From: Streptomyces sp. P9-A2
GTDB lineage: Bacteria > Actinomycetota > Actinomycetes > Streptomycetales > Streptomycetaceae
Assembly: GCF_036634175.1 (NCBI RefSeq)
Contig: NZ_JAZIFX010000001.1
Location: forward strand, 4,526,001-4,590,000
Direction of reading: 5' to 3'
DNA: 64,000 bases
Shown: piece by piece, positions 8,850 to 18,499 of the stretch
Position numbering within the stretch: position 1 is the stretch's first letter
How the letters are laid out: the number at the start of each line of letters is the position of its first letter
Translations under genes and position numbers: made by a program
The notes under the pieces: generated by a model
Told to the model about the DNA's origin: nothing
Databases searched by the model: none
What the model saw: only the letters and a program-made list of their open reading frames with translations

Positions 8850-9992
8850 TCAGCGCAGAATGCCCTCCAGGAAGTCGCTGCCGAGCCGGGCCACGACCGT
8901 CACGTCCAGCTGGTGCAGTACGTACCGGCCGCGGCGGCGTGTGGTGAGCAGACCCGCCTTCTTCAGAACGCCCAGGTGCCGGGATATCTCCGGAGCCGTC
9001 ATGCCGTGCACCTGGGCCAGCTCACCGGTGGTGTAAGCGCTGCGCGCGAGGTGACGGCACAACCGCATGCGGACGGGGTGGGACAGCGCCGTCATCCGCA
9101 GGGCCAGCTGCTCGACCGTCGGCGGCGCGGCGAGCTCGGGGGAGCCGACCGGGTAGTGCAGCACCGGCTGCCAGCCGTACCGGTGCAGGACCACCAGGTG
9201 CGGCCGGCCCAGGCTCGTCGGGATCAGCAGCAGACCGCCGTCGGCCGTGGCCGTACGGCCGTCACCGAGTTTGTCGACCGTGATCAGGCCGGCGTCCAGG
9301 TCGACGGTGACCGCCGGGGACACCGCGGCCAGTGCCTCGGCCAACCCTTTGTGCCGCAGCAGGTCCGTCTTGAGCCGGGTGTCGGCGGCGAGCTGATGGC
9401 GCAGCCGGGACCAGGCCTCGGCGAAGAACGCCTCGTCGCAGTCCTGGAGGAACTCCCGCAGCCAGGCCCGGATCCGGGGCGGATCGGCCAGCAGCCCTTG
9501 CGCGAACCGCACCTGCCGGGGCCCTCGCGCCGCCGCCAGCTCCAGGGCCCGGTGGCGCATCCTCGCGTCGGTGAGCGGGCCGGGGCCCGGCTTGTCATAG
9601 GGGAACGCGCAGGTGAACTCCAGCGCGGCGGCCACGAACTGCTCGTCCGACAGTTTGTCCAGCAGCTCCAGTTCTTCGGCGAGGTCCGTGCCGGGAAGCG
9701 CGCCGCCGGGGACGCCCGCGCATGCCAGGAACAGGTCCGAGAACGTCGTACGCCACAGGAAGTCGGCCTCGCACATCCGGTCCGCCAGGTGCGGGTCCAG
9801 GCGCGCGGTCACGCCGGTCACCCAGCTCTGGAGCCCTGGATGGTGGGCCGGCTCGGACAGCGCGTGCAGCGCCATGCCGAGCTCGGCCAGCGGGGACGGC
9901 ACGGCGGCGATCCGCCCCCAGGCGCTCGACCCCGCCCGGGCGGGGGACATCCCCGTCGGCCACAGCCCCGTGATGTCGATGCGCACACTCAT
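8850..9992 (-). CDS. ArsR-type HTH regulator with long N-terminal domain (DUF5937-like)
   Basis: 380 residues from ATG 9992; a GTG 15 bases further upstream in the same frame could be used instead. The first 280 residues are an uncharacterised helical domain that appears in many actinobacterial regulators. The winged HTH is at the C-terminus (about 290-375): LALRMTALSHPVRMRLCRHL, TTGELAQVHGMTAPEISRHL, VLKKAGLLTTRRRGRYVLHQ. No metal-binding CxC of classical ArsR proteins is seen in the HTH, so the inducer is probably not a metal. A perfect dyad lies 32 bp upstream of the start and is a plausible operator. The neighbouring genes do not reveal a target. Confidence 0.82.
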   Translation of the reverse strand: MSVRIDITGLWPTGMSPARAGSSAWGRIAAVPSPLAELGMALHALSEPAHHPGLQSWVTGVTARLDPHLADRMCEADFLWRTTFSDLFLACAGVPGGALPGTDLAEELELLDKLSDEQFVAAALEFTCAFPYDKPGPGPLTDARMRHRALELAAARGPRQVRFAQGLLADPPRIRAWLREFLQDCDEAFFAEAWSRLRHQLAADTRLKTDLLRHKGLAEALAAVSPAVTVDLDAGLITVDKLGDGRTATADGGLLLIPTSLGRPHLVVLHRYGWQPVLHYPVGSPELAAPPTVEQLALRMTALSHPVRMRLCRHLARSAYTTGELAQVHGMTAPEISRHLGVLKKAGLLTTRRRGRYVLHQLDVTVVARLGSDFLEGILR

Positions 9993-10023
9993 GCCCTCAT
10001 CGTGCACCCCGCCGCCGACAGCG

Positions 10024-10058
10024 CCGCCCCGATTGACGGCTGTCGTCAATCGGGGCGG
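10024..10058. promoter_or_regulatory. 15-bp perfect inverted repeat upstream of the ArsR-type gene
   Basis: Arms 10024-10038 and 10044-10058 are perfect complements around a 5-nt centre, with the core ATTGACG-GCTGT-CGTCAAT. It sits 32 bp before the ArsR-type start at 9992 and 112 bp after the stop of the upstream gene on the same strand. It could be an autoregulatory operator, because each arm contains TTGAC, which would overlap a -35 element. It could equally be the terminator of the aldolase gene. The AT-rich inner arms favour an operator. Confidence 0.55.
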
Positions 10059-10113
10059 GAAGGGGCGGCGATCGGGAGCCGCTGCGCCCGGTCGTCGCCC
10101 CGAGCCTCTGCGC

Positions 10114-10164
10114 GCCTTCGCCTTCGCCTTCGCCTTCGCCCTCGCCCTCGTCCTCGTCCTCGCC
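10114..10164. repeat. Hexanucleotide repeat tract (GCCTTC / GCCCTC / GTCCTC)
   Basis: Eight consecutive 6-bp units (four GCCTTC, two GCCCTC, two GTCCTC) lie in the 3' flank of the aldolase gene and end six bases before its stop codon on the minus strand. The tract is noncoding as read here; on the minus strand it is a purine-rich GAAGGC-type run. Confidence 0.85.
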
Positions 10165-10169
10165 TACTC

Positions 10170-11480
10170 CTACGCTTCCGGCAGCCGTCGTACGAAGTCC
10201 GCGGCCGCGGCCCGTACGTCGTCGGCCGTCCACTCCAGGCCCGCCGCACGCACGTACACCTCGGTGAAGGCCAGACCCGGCCCCTTGGGGTCCCAGTGGT
10301 TGGCGAACAGCGCGGCCCCCGTCTCCTCGGCCGCCCGGACGGCCGTCTCGGCCAGGACATCGGCCTCGTACGGCAGCCACACCTGGAAGTCGTGGGTGTG
10401 CGGCACCTCGGGGTGGACGCGCGCCCACGGCACCCCGGCCTCCGCCAGCCCTTCGCGCAGGGCGGCGGCCACCACACGCGCGTGGGCGACGTACTCGGGC
10501 AGCCGGGGCAGCTCGCGCTCCAGACCGATCAGCGCCGCCAGGGCGGTCGGGAACTGCTGGAAGACATTGCCTCCGTACCGGTGCCGCCAGGCCTTGGCCT
10601 CCTCCACCAACACCGCCGGACCGGCGAGCGCCGCGCCGCCGAAGCCGTCGAGGGACTTGTAGAACGACACGTAGACGCTGTCCGCCAGGGCGGCGATCTC
10701 CTCCAGCGGACGGCCGAAGTGCACCGTGCACTCCCACAGCCGGGCCCCGTCGAAGTGGACCACGGCCTCGCGTTCCCGCGCGGCGTCCACCACCTCGGTC
10801 AGTTCCTCCCAGGTGGGCAGCACGAAACCGGCGTCCCGCAGGGGGAGCTCCAGCATCAGCGCGCCGAAGGGCTCGTCGAAGTCCCGCACCTCGGCGGCGC
10901 TCGGCATCCGGGGCTCGCCGGTCACCCGCACCGGACGCAGGCCGCTGACCCGGCTGAACGCGTTCCGTTCGTGCACCTCGGGGTGGCTGAGCCCGTGCAG
11001 CGCGACCACCGGGCTGCCGGTACGGCCCGCCCAGCAGCGCAGGGCCACCTGCTGGGCCATCGTCCCGGTCGGGAAGAACGCGGCGGCCTCGGTGCCCAGG
11101 AGTCCGGCGACCCGTTCCTCCAGCGCCTCGACGACGCCGTTGCCGTAGAGGTCGGCCGTCTCGTCCAGGTCGTACACACTCCCCGCCGCGTCCAGTAGGG
11201 CCAGCCGCTCCCGGAGAGGGCCGAGGAAGCCGAGGCGCGCGAGCGCGCGCGGGGCGCCGCGGCAGGCGGCGATCCGCCGCGCGCGGAGCTTTTGGCCCTG
11301 TTCCTGATCCGGCTCCTGATCCGGCTCCTGATCCGGCTCTTGGTCCGGCTCTTGGTCCGGCGCTCGGTCCTGGTCCGGCCCCTGGTCCTGGTCCTGGTCC
11401 TGGTCCTGGTCCTGGTCCGCCCCGCTCCGCCGTCCGTTCCCGTCCTGTGCCGCGGTGCCGTTCTCCGCCGTATCACCCAT
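10170..11480 (-). CDS. Threonine-aldolase-type PLP enzyme with DQ-repeat N-terminus
   Basis: 436 residues from ATG 11480 (an alternative ATG at 11492 adds four residues). After about 20 residues comes an unusual hydrophilic segment of repeated Asp-Gln and Glu-Pro-Asp-Gln units (about 22-62). The catalytic part resembles low-specificity L-threonine aldolase / beta-eliminating lyase: SVYDLDETADLYGNGVVEAL, AAFFPTGTMAQQVALRCW, HFDGARLWE with the cofactor-binding Asp, and SFYKSLDGFGGAAL with the presumed Schiff-base Lys. Enzymes of this fold cleave beta-hydroxy amino acids to glycine and an aldehyde. The repeat makes it about 60 residues longer than typical relatives; the tail is presumably a disordered acidic extension. 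The substrate is assigned by family only. Confidence 0.8.
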   Translation of the reverse strand: MGDTAENGTAAQDGNGRRSGADQDQDQDQDQDQGPDQDRAPDQEPDQEPDQEPDQEPDQEQGQKLRARRIAACRGAPRALARLGFLGPLRERLALLDAAGSVYDLDETADLYGNGVVEALEERVAGLLGTEAAAFFPTGTMAQQVALRCWAGRTGSPVVALHGLSHPEVHERNAFSRVSGLRPVRVTGEPRMPSAAEVRDFDEPFGALMLELPLRDAGFVLPTWEELTEVVDAAREREAVVHFDGARLWECTVHFGRPLEEIAALADSVYVSFYKSLDGFGGAALAGPAVLVEEAKAWRHRYGGNVFQQFPTALAALIGLERELPRLPEYVAHARVVAAALREGLAEAGVPWARVHPEVPHTHDFQVWLPYEADVLAETAVRAAEETGAALFANHWDPKGPGLAFTEVYVRAAGLEWTADDVRAAAADFVRRLPEA

Positions 11481-11645
11481 GCCCGGGATCATCCCGCGTA
11501 CGGACGCGCGCGGGCACCGGGTTTTCCCCGCGGAACCCACAACCTGTGGACCACCGCGTGCCGGGGAACCGGCCGCGTTTCGCGTTAACATGACGAAAAA
11601 TCGTCCGGTACCCCGAGCGGACTGGAACGGGAAGGCCGTCGTCGC

Positions 11646-12668
11646 GTGAACACAAGCCCACAGCCAGATCCCAGGGACCGCCCCGCGCGGCTCAGTGTCG
11701 GTGTGGTCGGCGCCGGGCGCGTCGGACCGGCCCTGGCCGCGTCCCTGCAGCTCGCCGGACACCGCCCGGTGGCCGTGTCCGCCGTCTCGGCCGCCTCCCT
11801 CAGGCGCGCCGAGCAGCTGCTCCCCGACGTGCCGGTGGTCACGCCCGCCGAGGTGCTGGAGCGGGCCGAACTGGTGCTGCTGACCGTTCCGGACGACGCG
11901 TTGCCCGAGCTGGTGGCCGGGCTCGCCGAGACGGGTGCGGTACGGCCGGGACAGCTCCTCGTGCACACCTCCGGGCGGTACGGCGTGAAGGTGCTGGACC
12001 CCGCCCTGCGGGCCGGCGCGCTGCCGCTGGCCCTGCACCCGGCGATGACGTTCACCGGCACGCCCGTGGACGTGCAGCGGCTCGCCGGATGCTCCTTCGG
12101 CGTCACCGCGCCCGAGGAGCTGCGGCTGGCCGCCGAGGCCCTCGTGATCGAGATGGGCGGCGAACCGGAGTGGATCGCCGAGGAGAACCGCCCGCTCTAC
12201 CACGCGGCCCTCGCCCTGGGCGCCAATCATCTGGTCACCCTGGTCGCCCAGTCCCTGGAGCTGCTGCGTACCGCCGGGGTCGGGGCCCCCGACCGGATGC
12301 TCGGCCCACTGCTCGGCGCCGCCCTGGACAATGCCCTGCGCTCCGGCGACGCGGCCCTCACCGGCCCCGTCGCGCGCGGTGACGCCGGCACCGTCTCCGC
12401 CCATGTCACCGAGCTGCGCCGGCACGCCCCGCAGACCGTCGCCGGCTATCTGGCGATGGCGCGCGCGACCGCCGACCGCGCCCTCGCCCACGGCCTGCTG
12501 AAGCCGGAGCTCGCCGAGGACCTCCTCGGGGTACTCGCCGACGGGACGACGAGCCCGGGCGATCCAGGAAACCGGGACGGCCGGGGCAAACCCGGTGACC
12601 CCGGTAACCCTGGTGACCCCGGTGACCAGGGCGATCAAGGCGGCGAAGGCGAAGGGGACCCCCGATGA
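11646..12668 (+). CDS. Rossmann-fold / DUF2520 oxidoreductase-like protein
   Basis: 340 residues from GTG 11646. The N-terminal NAD(P)-binding fold starts with [18 protein letters not shown] (about 14-31), followed by [17 protein letters not shown] and an HPAMTF motif. The C-terminal DUF2520-type helical domain (about 145-285) contains the [18 protein letters not shown] segment. This architecture is similar to pyrroline-5-carboxylate and ketopantoate reductases, and the gene directly precedes panC in actinobacteria. A role in pantoate supply is therefore tempting but unproven. The last 40 residues form a collagen-like Gly-Asp-Pro-Gly repeat. The stop overlaps the panC start (ATGA at 12665-12668), giving translational coupling. 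Confidence 0.85.
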   Translation: MNTSPQPDPRDRPARLSVGVVGAGRVGPALAASLQLAGHRPVAVSAVSAASLRRAEQLLPDVPVVTPAEVLERAELVLLTVPDDALPELVAGLAETGAVRPGQLLVHTSGRYGVKVLDPALRAGALPLALHPAMTFTGTPVDVQRLAGCSFGVTAPEELRLAAEALVIEMGGEPEWIAEENRPLYHAALALGANHLVTLVAQSLELLRTAGVGAPDRMLGPLLGAALDNALRSGDAALTGPVARGDAGTVSAHVTELRRHAPQTVAGYLAMARATADRALAHGLLKPELAEDLLGVLADGTTSPGDPGNRDGRGKPGDPGNPGDPGDQGDQGGEGEGDPR

Positions 12669-13660
12669 CCACCACCCTGCTGCGCACCGCGGCCGACCTG
12701 CACGCACGCGCGCGGACGGGCCGCCGGGCCGTCGTGATGACCATGGGCGCCCTGCACGAGGGCCACGCCACCCTGATCCGCGCCGCGCGCGACCTCGCGG
12801 GCACCGGGGGTGAGGTCGTGGTCACCGTCTTCGTCAACCCGCTGCAGTTCGGCGAGGGCGAGGACCTCGACCGGTATCCGCGCACCCTGGACGCCGACCT
12901 CGAGCTCGCCGGGCGGGCGGGTGCCGACGTGGTCCTCGCCCCGTCGGTCGACGAGGTCTACCCGGGCGGCGAGCCCCAGGTCCGCGTCAGCGCCGGACCC
13001 ATGGGCGAACGCCTGGAGGGGGCCGCCCGCCCCGGCCACTTCGACGGTGTGCTCACCGTCGTCGCCAAGCTGCTGCACCTCACCCGCCCCGACATCGCCC
13101 TGTACGGCCAGAAGGACGCCCAGCAGCTCGCGCTGATCCGCCGTATGGTCCGCGACCTGAACTTCGGCGTCGACATCGTCGGCGTCCCCACCGTCCGCGA
13201 GCCCGACGGACTGGCCCTCTCCAGCCGCAACCGCTATCTCTCCGCCGCTGAGCGGCGCACCGCCCTCGCCCTGTCCGGCGCCCTGTTCGCCGGCCGGGAC
13301 CGGCACGCCGCGCAGGAGGCGCTGCGCGCGCGGGCCCGCGAAGTGCCCGCCACACACGCGCGCGTCGAGGCGCTGAACGCGCTCGGGGAGTCCCGCGCGG
13401 CGGCCGACGCGCACGCCGTCGCCACGGCGGGCGGGCCCGAGGCCGTCCGCGCCGCCGCCCGCCAGGTCCTCGACGGGGCCGCCCGCCTCACCCCGCCGCT
13501 CACGCCGGACTACCTGGCCCTGGTCGACCCCGCGGACTTCACCGAGATCGGCGACGACTTCACCGGCGAGGCCGTGCTCGTCGTGGCCGCCCGGGTCGGC
13601 ACGACCCGCCTGATCGACAACCTCCCCCTGACCTTCGGCACCCTCGGAGCCGCCTCGTGA
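12665..13660 (+). CDS. panC: Pantothenate synthetase
   Basis: 331 residues. It joins pantoate and beta-alanine with ATP to make pantothenate, the CoA precursor. The HIGH-type nucleotide motif is [10 protein letters not shown] near residue 25. [43 protein letters not shown] and the KMSKS-like [13 protein letters not shown] follow in the usual order. The length slightly exceeds the typical 280-310 because of a C-terminal extension. It overlaps the upstream Rossmann gene and the downstream nadB by four bases each, so it is part of a single coupled operon. Confidence 0.96.
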   Translation: MTTTLLRTAADLHARARTGRRAVVMTMGALHEGHATLIRAARDLAGTGGEVVVTVFVNPLQFGEGEDLDRYPRTLDADLELAGRAGADVVLAPSVDEVYPGGEPQVRVSAGPMGERLEGAARPGHFDGVLTVVAKLLHLTRPDIALYGQKDAQQLALIRRMVRDLNFGVDIVGVPTVREPDGLALSSRNRYLSAAERRTALALSGALFAGRDRHAAQEALRARAREVPATHARVEALNALGESRAAADAHAVATAGGPEAVRAAARQVLDGAARLTPPLTPDYLALVDPADFTEIGDDFTGEAVLVVAARVGTTRLIDNLPLTFGTLGAAS

Positions 13661-15525
13661 CCAGCACCGGCATACGACTGCACGCTCCCGCGCCAGGGTG
13701 GTCCATCGAGGCGGACGTCGTGGTCGTCGGCTCCGGCGTGGCCGGACTGACCGCCGCGCTGCGCTGCGAGGCCGCCGGACTGGCCACCGTCGTCGTCACC
13801 AAGGCCCGGCTCGACGACGGCTCCACCCGCTGGGCCCAGGGCGGCATCGCCGCTGCCCTCGGCGACGGCGACACCCCCGAGCAGCACCGGGACGACACCC
13901 TGGTCGCCGGCGCGGGGCTGTGTGACGAGGAGGCGGTCCGCATCCTCGTCACCGAGGGCCCCGACGCGGTACGCCGTCTCATCGCCACCGGCGCCCACTT
14001 CGACGAGTCCGAGGAGGGCGGTCTGGAACTCACCCGCGAGGGCGGCCACCACCGCCGGCGCATCGCGCACGCGGGCGGGGACGCCACCGGTGCCGAGATC
14101 TCCCGCGCGCTGGTGGAGGCCGTCCGCACCGCCGGGAGGGGCGAGGGCGAAGCGCTCCCGGGCGAGGGCGGTGGCGGGCGACGGGCGGGGCTGCGCACGA
14201 TCGAGAACGCGCTCGTCCTGGATCTGCTGACGGACGCCGAGGGGCGCAGCGCGGGTGTGACCCTGCATGTCATGGGGGAGGGCCAGCACGACGGCGTGGG
14301 GGCCGTGCACGCCCCCGCGGTGGTGCTGGCGACCGGTGGCATGGGCCAGGTGTTCAGCGCGACCACGAATCCCTCCGTCTCGACCGGCGACGGGGTGGCA
14401 CTGGCCCTGCGCGCGGGTGCCGAGGTCAGCGACCTCGAGTTCGTGCAGTTCCACCCGACCGTCCTGTTCCTCGGCCCGGACGCGGAGGGCCAGCAGCCCC
14501 TGGTCTCCGAGGCGGTCCGAGGTGAGGGCGCCCACCTGGTCGACGCCGACGGCGTGCGCTTCATGGTGGGGCAGCACGAGCTCGCCGAGCTCGCCCCGCG
14601 GGACATCGTCGCCAAGGGCATCATGCGCCGGATGCGGGAGCTGGACGCCCAGCACATGTACCTCGACGCCCGGCACTTCGGCGCCGACATGTGGGCGCAC
14701 CGCTTTCCGACGATTCTCGCCGCCTGCCGTGCCCACGGCATCGACCCGGTCACCGAGCCCGTCCCGGTCGCCCCCGCCGCCCACTACGCATCCGGCGGCG
14801 TCCGTACCGACTTCCACGGCCGCACCACCGTCCCCGGGCTCTACGCCTGCGGGGAGGTCGCCTGCACCGGTGTGCACGGAGCCAATCGGCTCGCCTCCAA
14901 CTCGCTCCTGGAGGGCCTGGTCTACGCCGAGCGCATCGCCGCCGACATCGCCGGGAGCCGGACCGGGAACGCCCTCCACGCGCGTACGCCGCAGCCCCTC
15001 CCGCCCGCCGAGCGCCCCGGGCACCCCCTCCTCCCCGCGGAGGCCCGTTTCACCATCCAGCGGATCATGACGGGGGGAGCCGGTGTCCTGCGTTCCGCCG
15101 CCTCCCTCGAGCAGGCCGCCGAAGCGCTCCAGCGGCTGCACGCCGACGCCCGCGACGCCCTCGCCGAGCAGGGCAAGACAGCCGAGCCCGGAGTCGACAC
15201 CTGGGAGGCGACCAACCTCCTGTGCGTCGCCCGTGTCCTGGTCGCCGCCGCGCTGCGGCGCGAGGAGACCCGGGGCTGCCACTGGCGCGAGGACCGGCCC
15301 GAGCGCGACGACACCGCCTGGCGCCGCCACATCGTCGTACGGCTGAATCCGGACCGCACGCTGGCGACGCACACCACCGGCACCACGGACTTCCCCCCGA
15401 CCCTCCCCGATGCCCCGACCCTCCCCGATGCCCCGACCCTCCCCGATGCCCCGGCCTCCCCGACGTCGGACTTCCCTGACGTCCAGGCCTCCCGACCCTC
15501 CCGCACCAGGCCCCAGGAGCAGTGA
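13657..15525 (+). CDS. nadB: L-aspartate oxidase
   Basis: 622 residues from GTG 13657. A flavoprotein of the fumarate reductase/succinate dehydrogenase family that oxidises aspartate to iminoaspartate for de novo NAD synthesis. FAD-binding [16 protein letters not shown] is near residue 24. [37 protein letters not shown] (active-site His/Arg region) and [16 protein letters not shown] are all present. The C-terminus has three copies of TLPDAP encoded by an 18-bp repeat. The quinolinate synthase partner nadA is not in this window. Coupled by GTGA overlaps to panC and nadC. Confidence 0.95.
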   Translation: MTSTGIRLHAPAPGWSIEADVVVVGSGVAGLTAALRCEAAGLATVVVTKARLDDGSTRWAQGGIAAALGDGDTPEQHRDDTLVAGAGLCDEEAVRILVTEGPDAVRRLIATGAHFDESEEGGLELTREGGHHRRRIAHAGGDATGAEISRALVEAVRTAGRGEGEALPGEGGGGRRAGLRTIENALVLDLLTDAEGRSAGVTLHVMGEGQHDGVGAVHAPAVVLATGGMGQVFSATTNPSVSTGDGVALALRAGAEVSDLEFVQFHPTVLFLGPDAEGQQPLVSEAVRGEGAHLVDADGVRFMVGQHELAELAPRDIVAKGIMRRMRELDAQHMYLDARHFGADMWAHRFPTILAACRAHGIDPVTEPVPVAPAAHYASGGVRTDFHGRTTVPGLYACGEVACTGVHGANRLASNSLLEGLVYAERIAADIAGSRTGNALHARTPQPLPPAERPGHPLLPAEARFTIQRIMTGGAGVLRSAASLEQAAEALQRLHADARDALAEQGKTAEPGVDTWEATNLLCVARVLVAAALRREETRGCHWREDRPERDDTAWRRHIVVRLNPDRTLATHTTGTTDFPPTLPDAPTLPDAPTLPDAPASPTSDFPDVQASRPSRTRPQEQ

Positions 15526-16520
15526 CAGCAGTGAGCACCCCAGACCTTCCCCTCGCCCCGTCCGGTGGCTGCGGCGACGGCTGCGCCTGCGGCGCGGACG
15601 GCGACGAGAACTACGACGAGACCTACCTGGAGTGCGGCCTCGACCCCGCGCTCGCCCAGCTCCTGACCGACGCCGGTCTGGACCCGGTGGAGGTCGAGGA
15701 CATCGCCAACGTCGCCATCCAGGAGGACCTCGCCCACGGCGTGGACGTGACGACGGTCGCGACCATCCCCGAGGACGCCGTCGCCACCGCCGACTTCACC
15801 GCGCGGGAAGCGGGCGTCGTGGCGGGCCTCAGGATCGCCGAGGCGGTCGTCTCGGTGGTCTGCACGGCGGAGTTCGAGGTCGAACGACACGTGGAGGACG
15901 GCGACCGGGTGGAAGCCGGTGACAAGCTCCTCTCCGTCACCACCCGCACCCGCGACCTCCTCACGGCGGAACGCAGCGCCCTGAACATCCTGTGCCGCCT
16001 CTCGGGCATCGCGACGGCCACCCGCGCGTGGGCCGACGCCCTGGACGGCACGAAGGCCAGGGTCCGCGACACTCGCAAGACCACCCCGGGCCTGCGCTCC
16101 CTGGAGAAGTTCGCCGTGCGCTGCGGCGGCGGGATCAACCACCGCATGTCGCTCTCCGACGCCGCCCTGGTCAAGGACAACCACGTCATCGCCGCGGGGG
16201 GCGTCGCCCAGGCTTTCCAGGCCGTCCGGGAACGCTTCCCCGACGTACCGATCGAGGTCGAGGTCGACACCCTGCACCAGCTCCGCGAGGTCGTGGACGC
16301 GGGCGCCGACCTGATCCTGCTGGACAACTTCACCCCCGGCGAGTGCGAGGAGGCGGTGGCCCTCGTCGCAGGCCGCGCCATCCTGGAGGCGTCCGGCCGG
16401 CTCACCCTCGACAACGCCAAGGCGTACGCCGACACGGGGGTCGACTACCTCGCCGTGGGCGCCCTCACCCACTCCTCGCCGGTCCTGGACATCGGCCTGG
16501 ACCTGCGAGCGGCTGAATAG
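15522..16520 (+). CDS. nadC: Nicotinate-nucleotide pyrophosphorylase (quinolinate phosphoribosyltransferase)
   Basis: 332 residues from GTG 15522, which overlaps the nadB stop; a second in-frame GTG at 15531 is possible. It converts quinolinate and PRPP to nicotinate mononucleotide. Family motifs are VDVTTVATIPEDAVATADF, ERSALNILCRLSGIATAT, RDTRKTTPGLRSLEKFAV, CGGGINHRMSLSDAAL, VKDNH and LLDNFTPGECEEAV. An N-terminal extension of about 40 residues contains Cys17, Cys21, Cys23 and Cys38, which is not part of the catalytic fold and may bind metal or be redox active. It is followed after nine bases by coaX. Confidence 0.95.
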   Translation: MTAVSTPDLPLAPSGGCGDGCACGADGDENYDETYLECGLDPALAQLLTDAGLDPVEVEDIANVAIQEDLAHGVDVTTVATIPEDAVATADFTAREAGVVAGLRIAEAVVSVVCTAEFEVERHVEDGDRVEAGDKLLSVTTRTRDLLTAERSALNILCRLSGIATATRAWADALDGTKARVRDTRKTTPGLRSLEKFAVRCGGGINHRMSLSDAALVKDNHVIAAGGVAQAFQAVRERFPDVPIEVEVDTLHQLREVVDAGADLILLDNFTPGECEEAVALVAGRAILEASGRLTLDNAKAYADTGVDYLAVGALTHSSPVLDIGLDLRAAE

Positions 16521-16529
16521 GGGTCTGCC

Positions 16530-17327
16530 ATGCTGCTGACGATCGACGTGGGCAACACGCACACCACCCTGGGCCTGTTCGACGGTGAGGACATCGTCGA
16601 ACACTGGCGGATCTCCACGGACGCGCGCCGCACCGCCGACGAGCTCGCCGTTCTTCTCCAGGGCCTGATGGGCATGCATCCCCTGCTCGGCGACGAACTG
16701 GGCGACGGCATCGACGGCATCGCCATCTGCGCGACCGTCCCCTCCGTCCTGCACGAACTCCGTGAGGTGACCCGCCGCTACTACGGCGACGTCCCCGCGG
16801 TGCTGGTCGAGCCGGGCGTGAAGACGGGGGTGCCGATCCTCACGGACAACCCCAAGGAGGTCGGCGCGGACCGCATCATCAACGCGGTCGCCGCCGTCGA
16901 CCTCTACGGCGGGCCGGCCATCGTCGTCGACTTCGGGACCGCCACCACCTTCGACGCGATCAGCGCGCGCGGGGAGTACATCGGCGGCGTCATCGCCCCC
17001 GGCATCGAGATCTCCGTCGAGGCGCTCGGCGTCCGCGGCGCGCAGCTCCGCAAGATCGAGGTGGCCCGGCCCCGGAACGTGATCGGCAAGAACACGGTCG
17101 AGGCGATGCAGTCCGGCATCGTCTACGGCTTCGCCGGCCAGGTCGACGGCGTCGTCCGCCGGATGGCCCGCGAGCTCTCCGACGATCCCGAGGAGGTGAC
17201 CGTCATCGCGACCGGCGGACTCGCGCCGACGGTCCTGGGCGAGAGCGAGGTCATCGACGAGCACGAGCCGTGGCTGACCCTGATCGGCCTGCGCCTGGTC
17301 TACGAACGGAACGTGTCGCGGATGTAG
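16530..17327 (+). CDS. coaX: Type III pantothenate kinase
   Basis: 265 residues from ATG 16530. It phosphorylates pantothenate in the first step of CoA synthesis, without feedback by CoA in this enzyme type. The ASKHA-fold phosphate loop is IDVGNTHTTLGLF at residues 4-16; VGADRIINAV, the PHOSPHATE-2 motif VVDFGTATTFDAI and GGVIAPGIEIS are present. It closes the operon that makes pantothenate (panC) and NAD precursors (nadB, nadC), linking both cofactor pathways. Confidence 0.95.
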   Translation: MLLTIDVGNTHTTLGLFDGEDIVEHWRISTDARRTADELAVLLQGLMGMHPLLGDELGDGIDGIAICATVPSVLHELREVTRRYYGDVPAVLVEPGVKTGVPILTDNPKEVGADRIINAVAAVDLYGGPAIVVDFGTATTFDAISARGEYIGGVIAPGIEISVEALGVRGAQLRKIEVARPRNVIGKNTVEAMQSGIVYGFAGQVDGVVRRMARELSDDPEEVTVIATGGLAPTVLGESEVIDEHEPWLTLIGLRLVYERNVSRM

Positions 17328-17689
17328 CGCATCCCGGACGCGGCGCTCCGGGACCGGCCCGCGGGCCACGGGCGGCCGGTCCCGAGCCGTACGGGAGCTG
17401 CCCGGCCCCGCCAGGCCCGTACGCCTCGCGGAGCGGGTCGGAACCCTCGGGGAACGGGCCGGGGCTCTTGGGGAGCGGATGCCGCCGGCCGGTTCCCCCG
17501 GCCGTTTCGGGCTCCGCGAGCCCGCGCCCTGCGGCACCTGCTCCTCGCCGGGGCCTCCGTCCGGTCCGGCCTCCGTCCGGTCCGGCCCTCGTCCGGTCCG
17601 GGTCCACCCGGGTGGACCCGGACGCCGTACCCGCACGCCACACCCGTGCGCTATGCCTTGTTTGTCCGATTAGCGCGTACCGTCGCCGC
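17328..17689. other. Intergenic region with inverted and direct repeats
   Basis: This 362-bp stretch has no convincing gene. An inverted repeat with arms 17350-17359 and 17374-17383 (GGGACCGGCC and its complement) just after coaX is a likely terminator. Around 17560-17615 a repeated GTCCGGTCCGG unit precedes the dyad GGGTCCACCCGGGTGGACCC. A promoter for the downstream gene should lie in the last 60 bp, but no clear consensus is visible. Confidence 0.55.
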
Positions 17690-18397
17690 ATGCCCACGCC
17701 CTACGGATCCCGCGGCGGCATGGCGTTCGGCGCGGAGGAGCTGCGTGTGCTCCGCCGCGCCCTCGCCCTTGCCCTGCACCCCATGTCCGCCTCGGCCGAA
17801 GACGTCCAGGACTGCCTTCGCCTAGCCGATTCCCTCGACGAGGCGACGCGGGAGAGTTCCCGCCTGCGCACCTTCCTGGTGGCCGACCTCGGCCGCTACC
17901 GCGCCGCCCTCCCCGGCACCGTCGCCGGCTACCTCGCGCTCCTGGAGGAGGCGCTGGGGGCCGGCTACCGTCCCGATGCCGACGACCTCGCCGCCCTCCG
18001 GGCGCTGTGCGGGAACCCCACCGCCGCCGCCCTCCTGGGCCGCTGCCGGCTGCTGGCCGAGCAGGATGTACGGGCCCGCCTCGCAGGCCGCACGGTCCGC
18101 GCGGCCACCACCGGCTCCCCGCCCGGCGTCCCGTCCGCCGCTCCGCTGCCCGAGGGCCCCCTGTCCGTCGTCCCCGCCTCCCGTCCCCGTCTCCTCGCCC
18201 TGCCGGGCGGCCAGGCCGCCGAGGAATCCGAGAAGGAGTCGGAGCGCAAGCCGTCCGCACCCCGGCCCGAGCCCGCCGCCCCCGCTCCCGCTCCCGGCGC
18301 ACCGAAACCCGGCCGCCCCGTTCCCACCCCGGGCGAGGTCTTCCCCCGTCGTAAGCCCGCCCGGCCCCCGCAGGGCAGGCGACTCGCCGCGGGCTGA
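17690..18397 (+). CDS. Actinobacterial hypothetical protein
   Basis: 235 residues from ATG 17690. The N-terminal two thirds is helical and looks constrained: FGAEELRVLRRALALALHPM, VQDCLRLADSLDEATRESSR, RYRAALPGTVAGYLALLEEA. The last 90 residues are Pro/Ala/Arg-rich and disordered. There is no signal peptide or transmembrane helix. I do not recognise a functional family. Conserved helices followed by a basic, proline-rich tail suggest a scaffold or regulatory protein, but nothing in the sequence fixes this. Confidence 0.75.
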   Translation: MPTPYGSRGGMAFGAEELRVLRRALALALHPMSASAEDVQDCLRLADSLDEATRESSRLRTFLVADLGRYRAALPGTVAGYLALLEEALGAGYRPDADDLAALRALCGNPTAAALLGRCRLLAEQDVRARLAGRTVRAATTGSPPGVPSAAPLPEGPLSVVPASRPRLLALPGGQAAEESEKESERKPSAPRPEPAAPAPAPGAPKPGRPVPTPGEVFPRRKPARPPQGRRLAAG

Positions 18398-18499
18398 ATC
18401 GTCGCCGCGCGCCCATCGCGCCCGCGCAGGCGCGCCGTGCCCGCCGCGCATTCGCCCCCGCTCGGCCGTCCGCCGGGCCGCCCTCGCTACCCTGGACCC

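Noticed and set aside
9284..9598. Small frame inside the ArsR-type gene
   Set aside because: Shadow frame with Arg/Pro-rich composition typical of out-of-frame reading of high-GC DNA.
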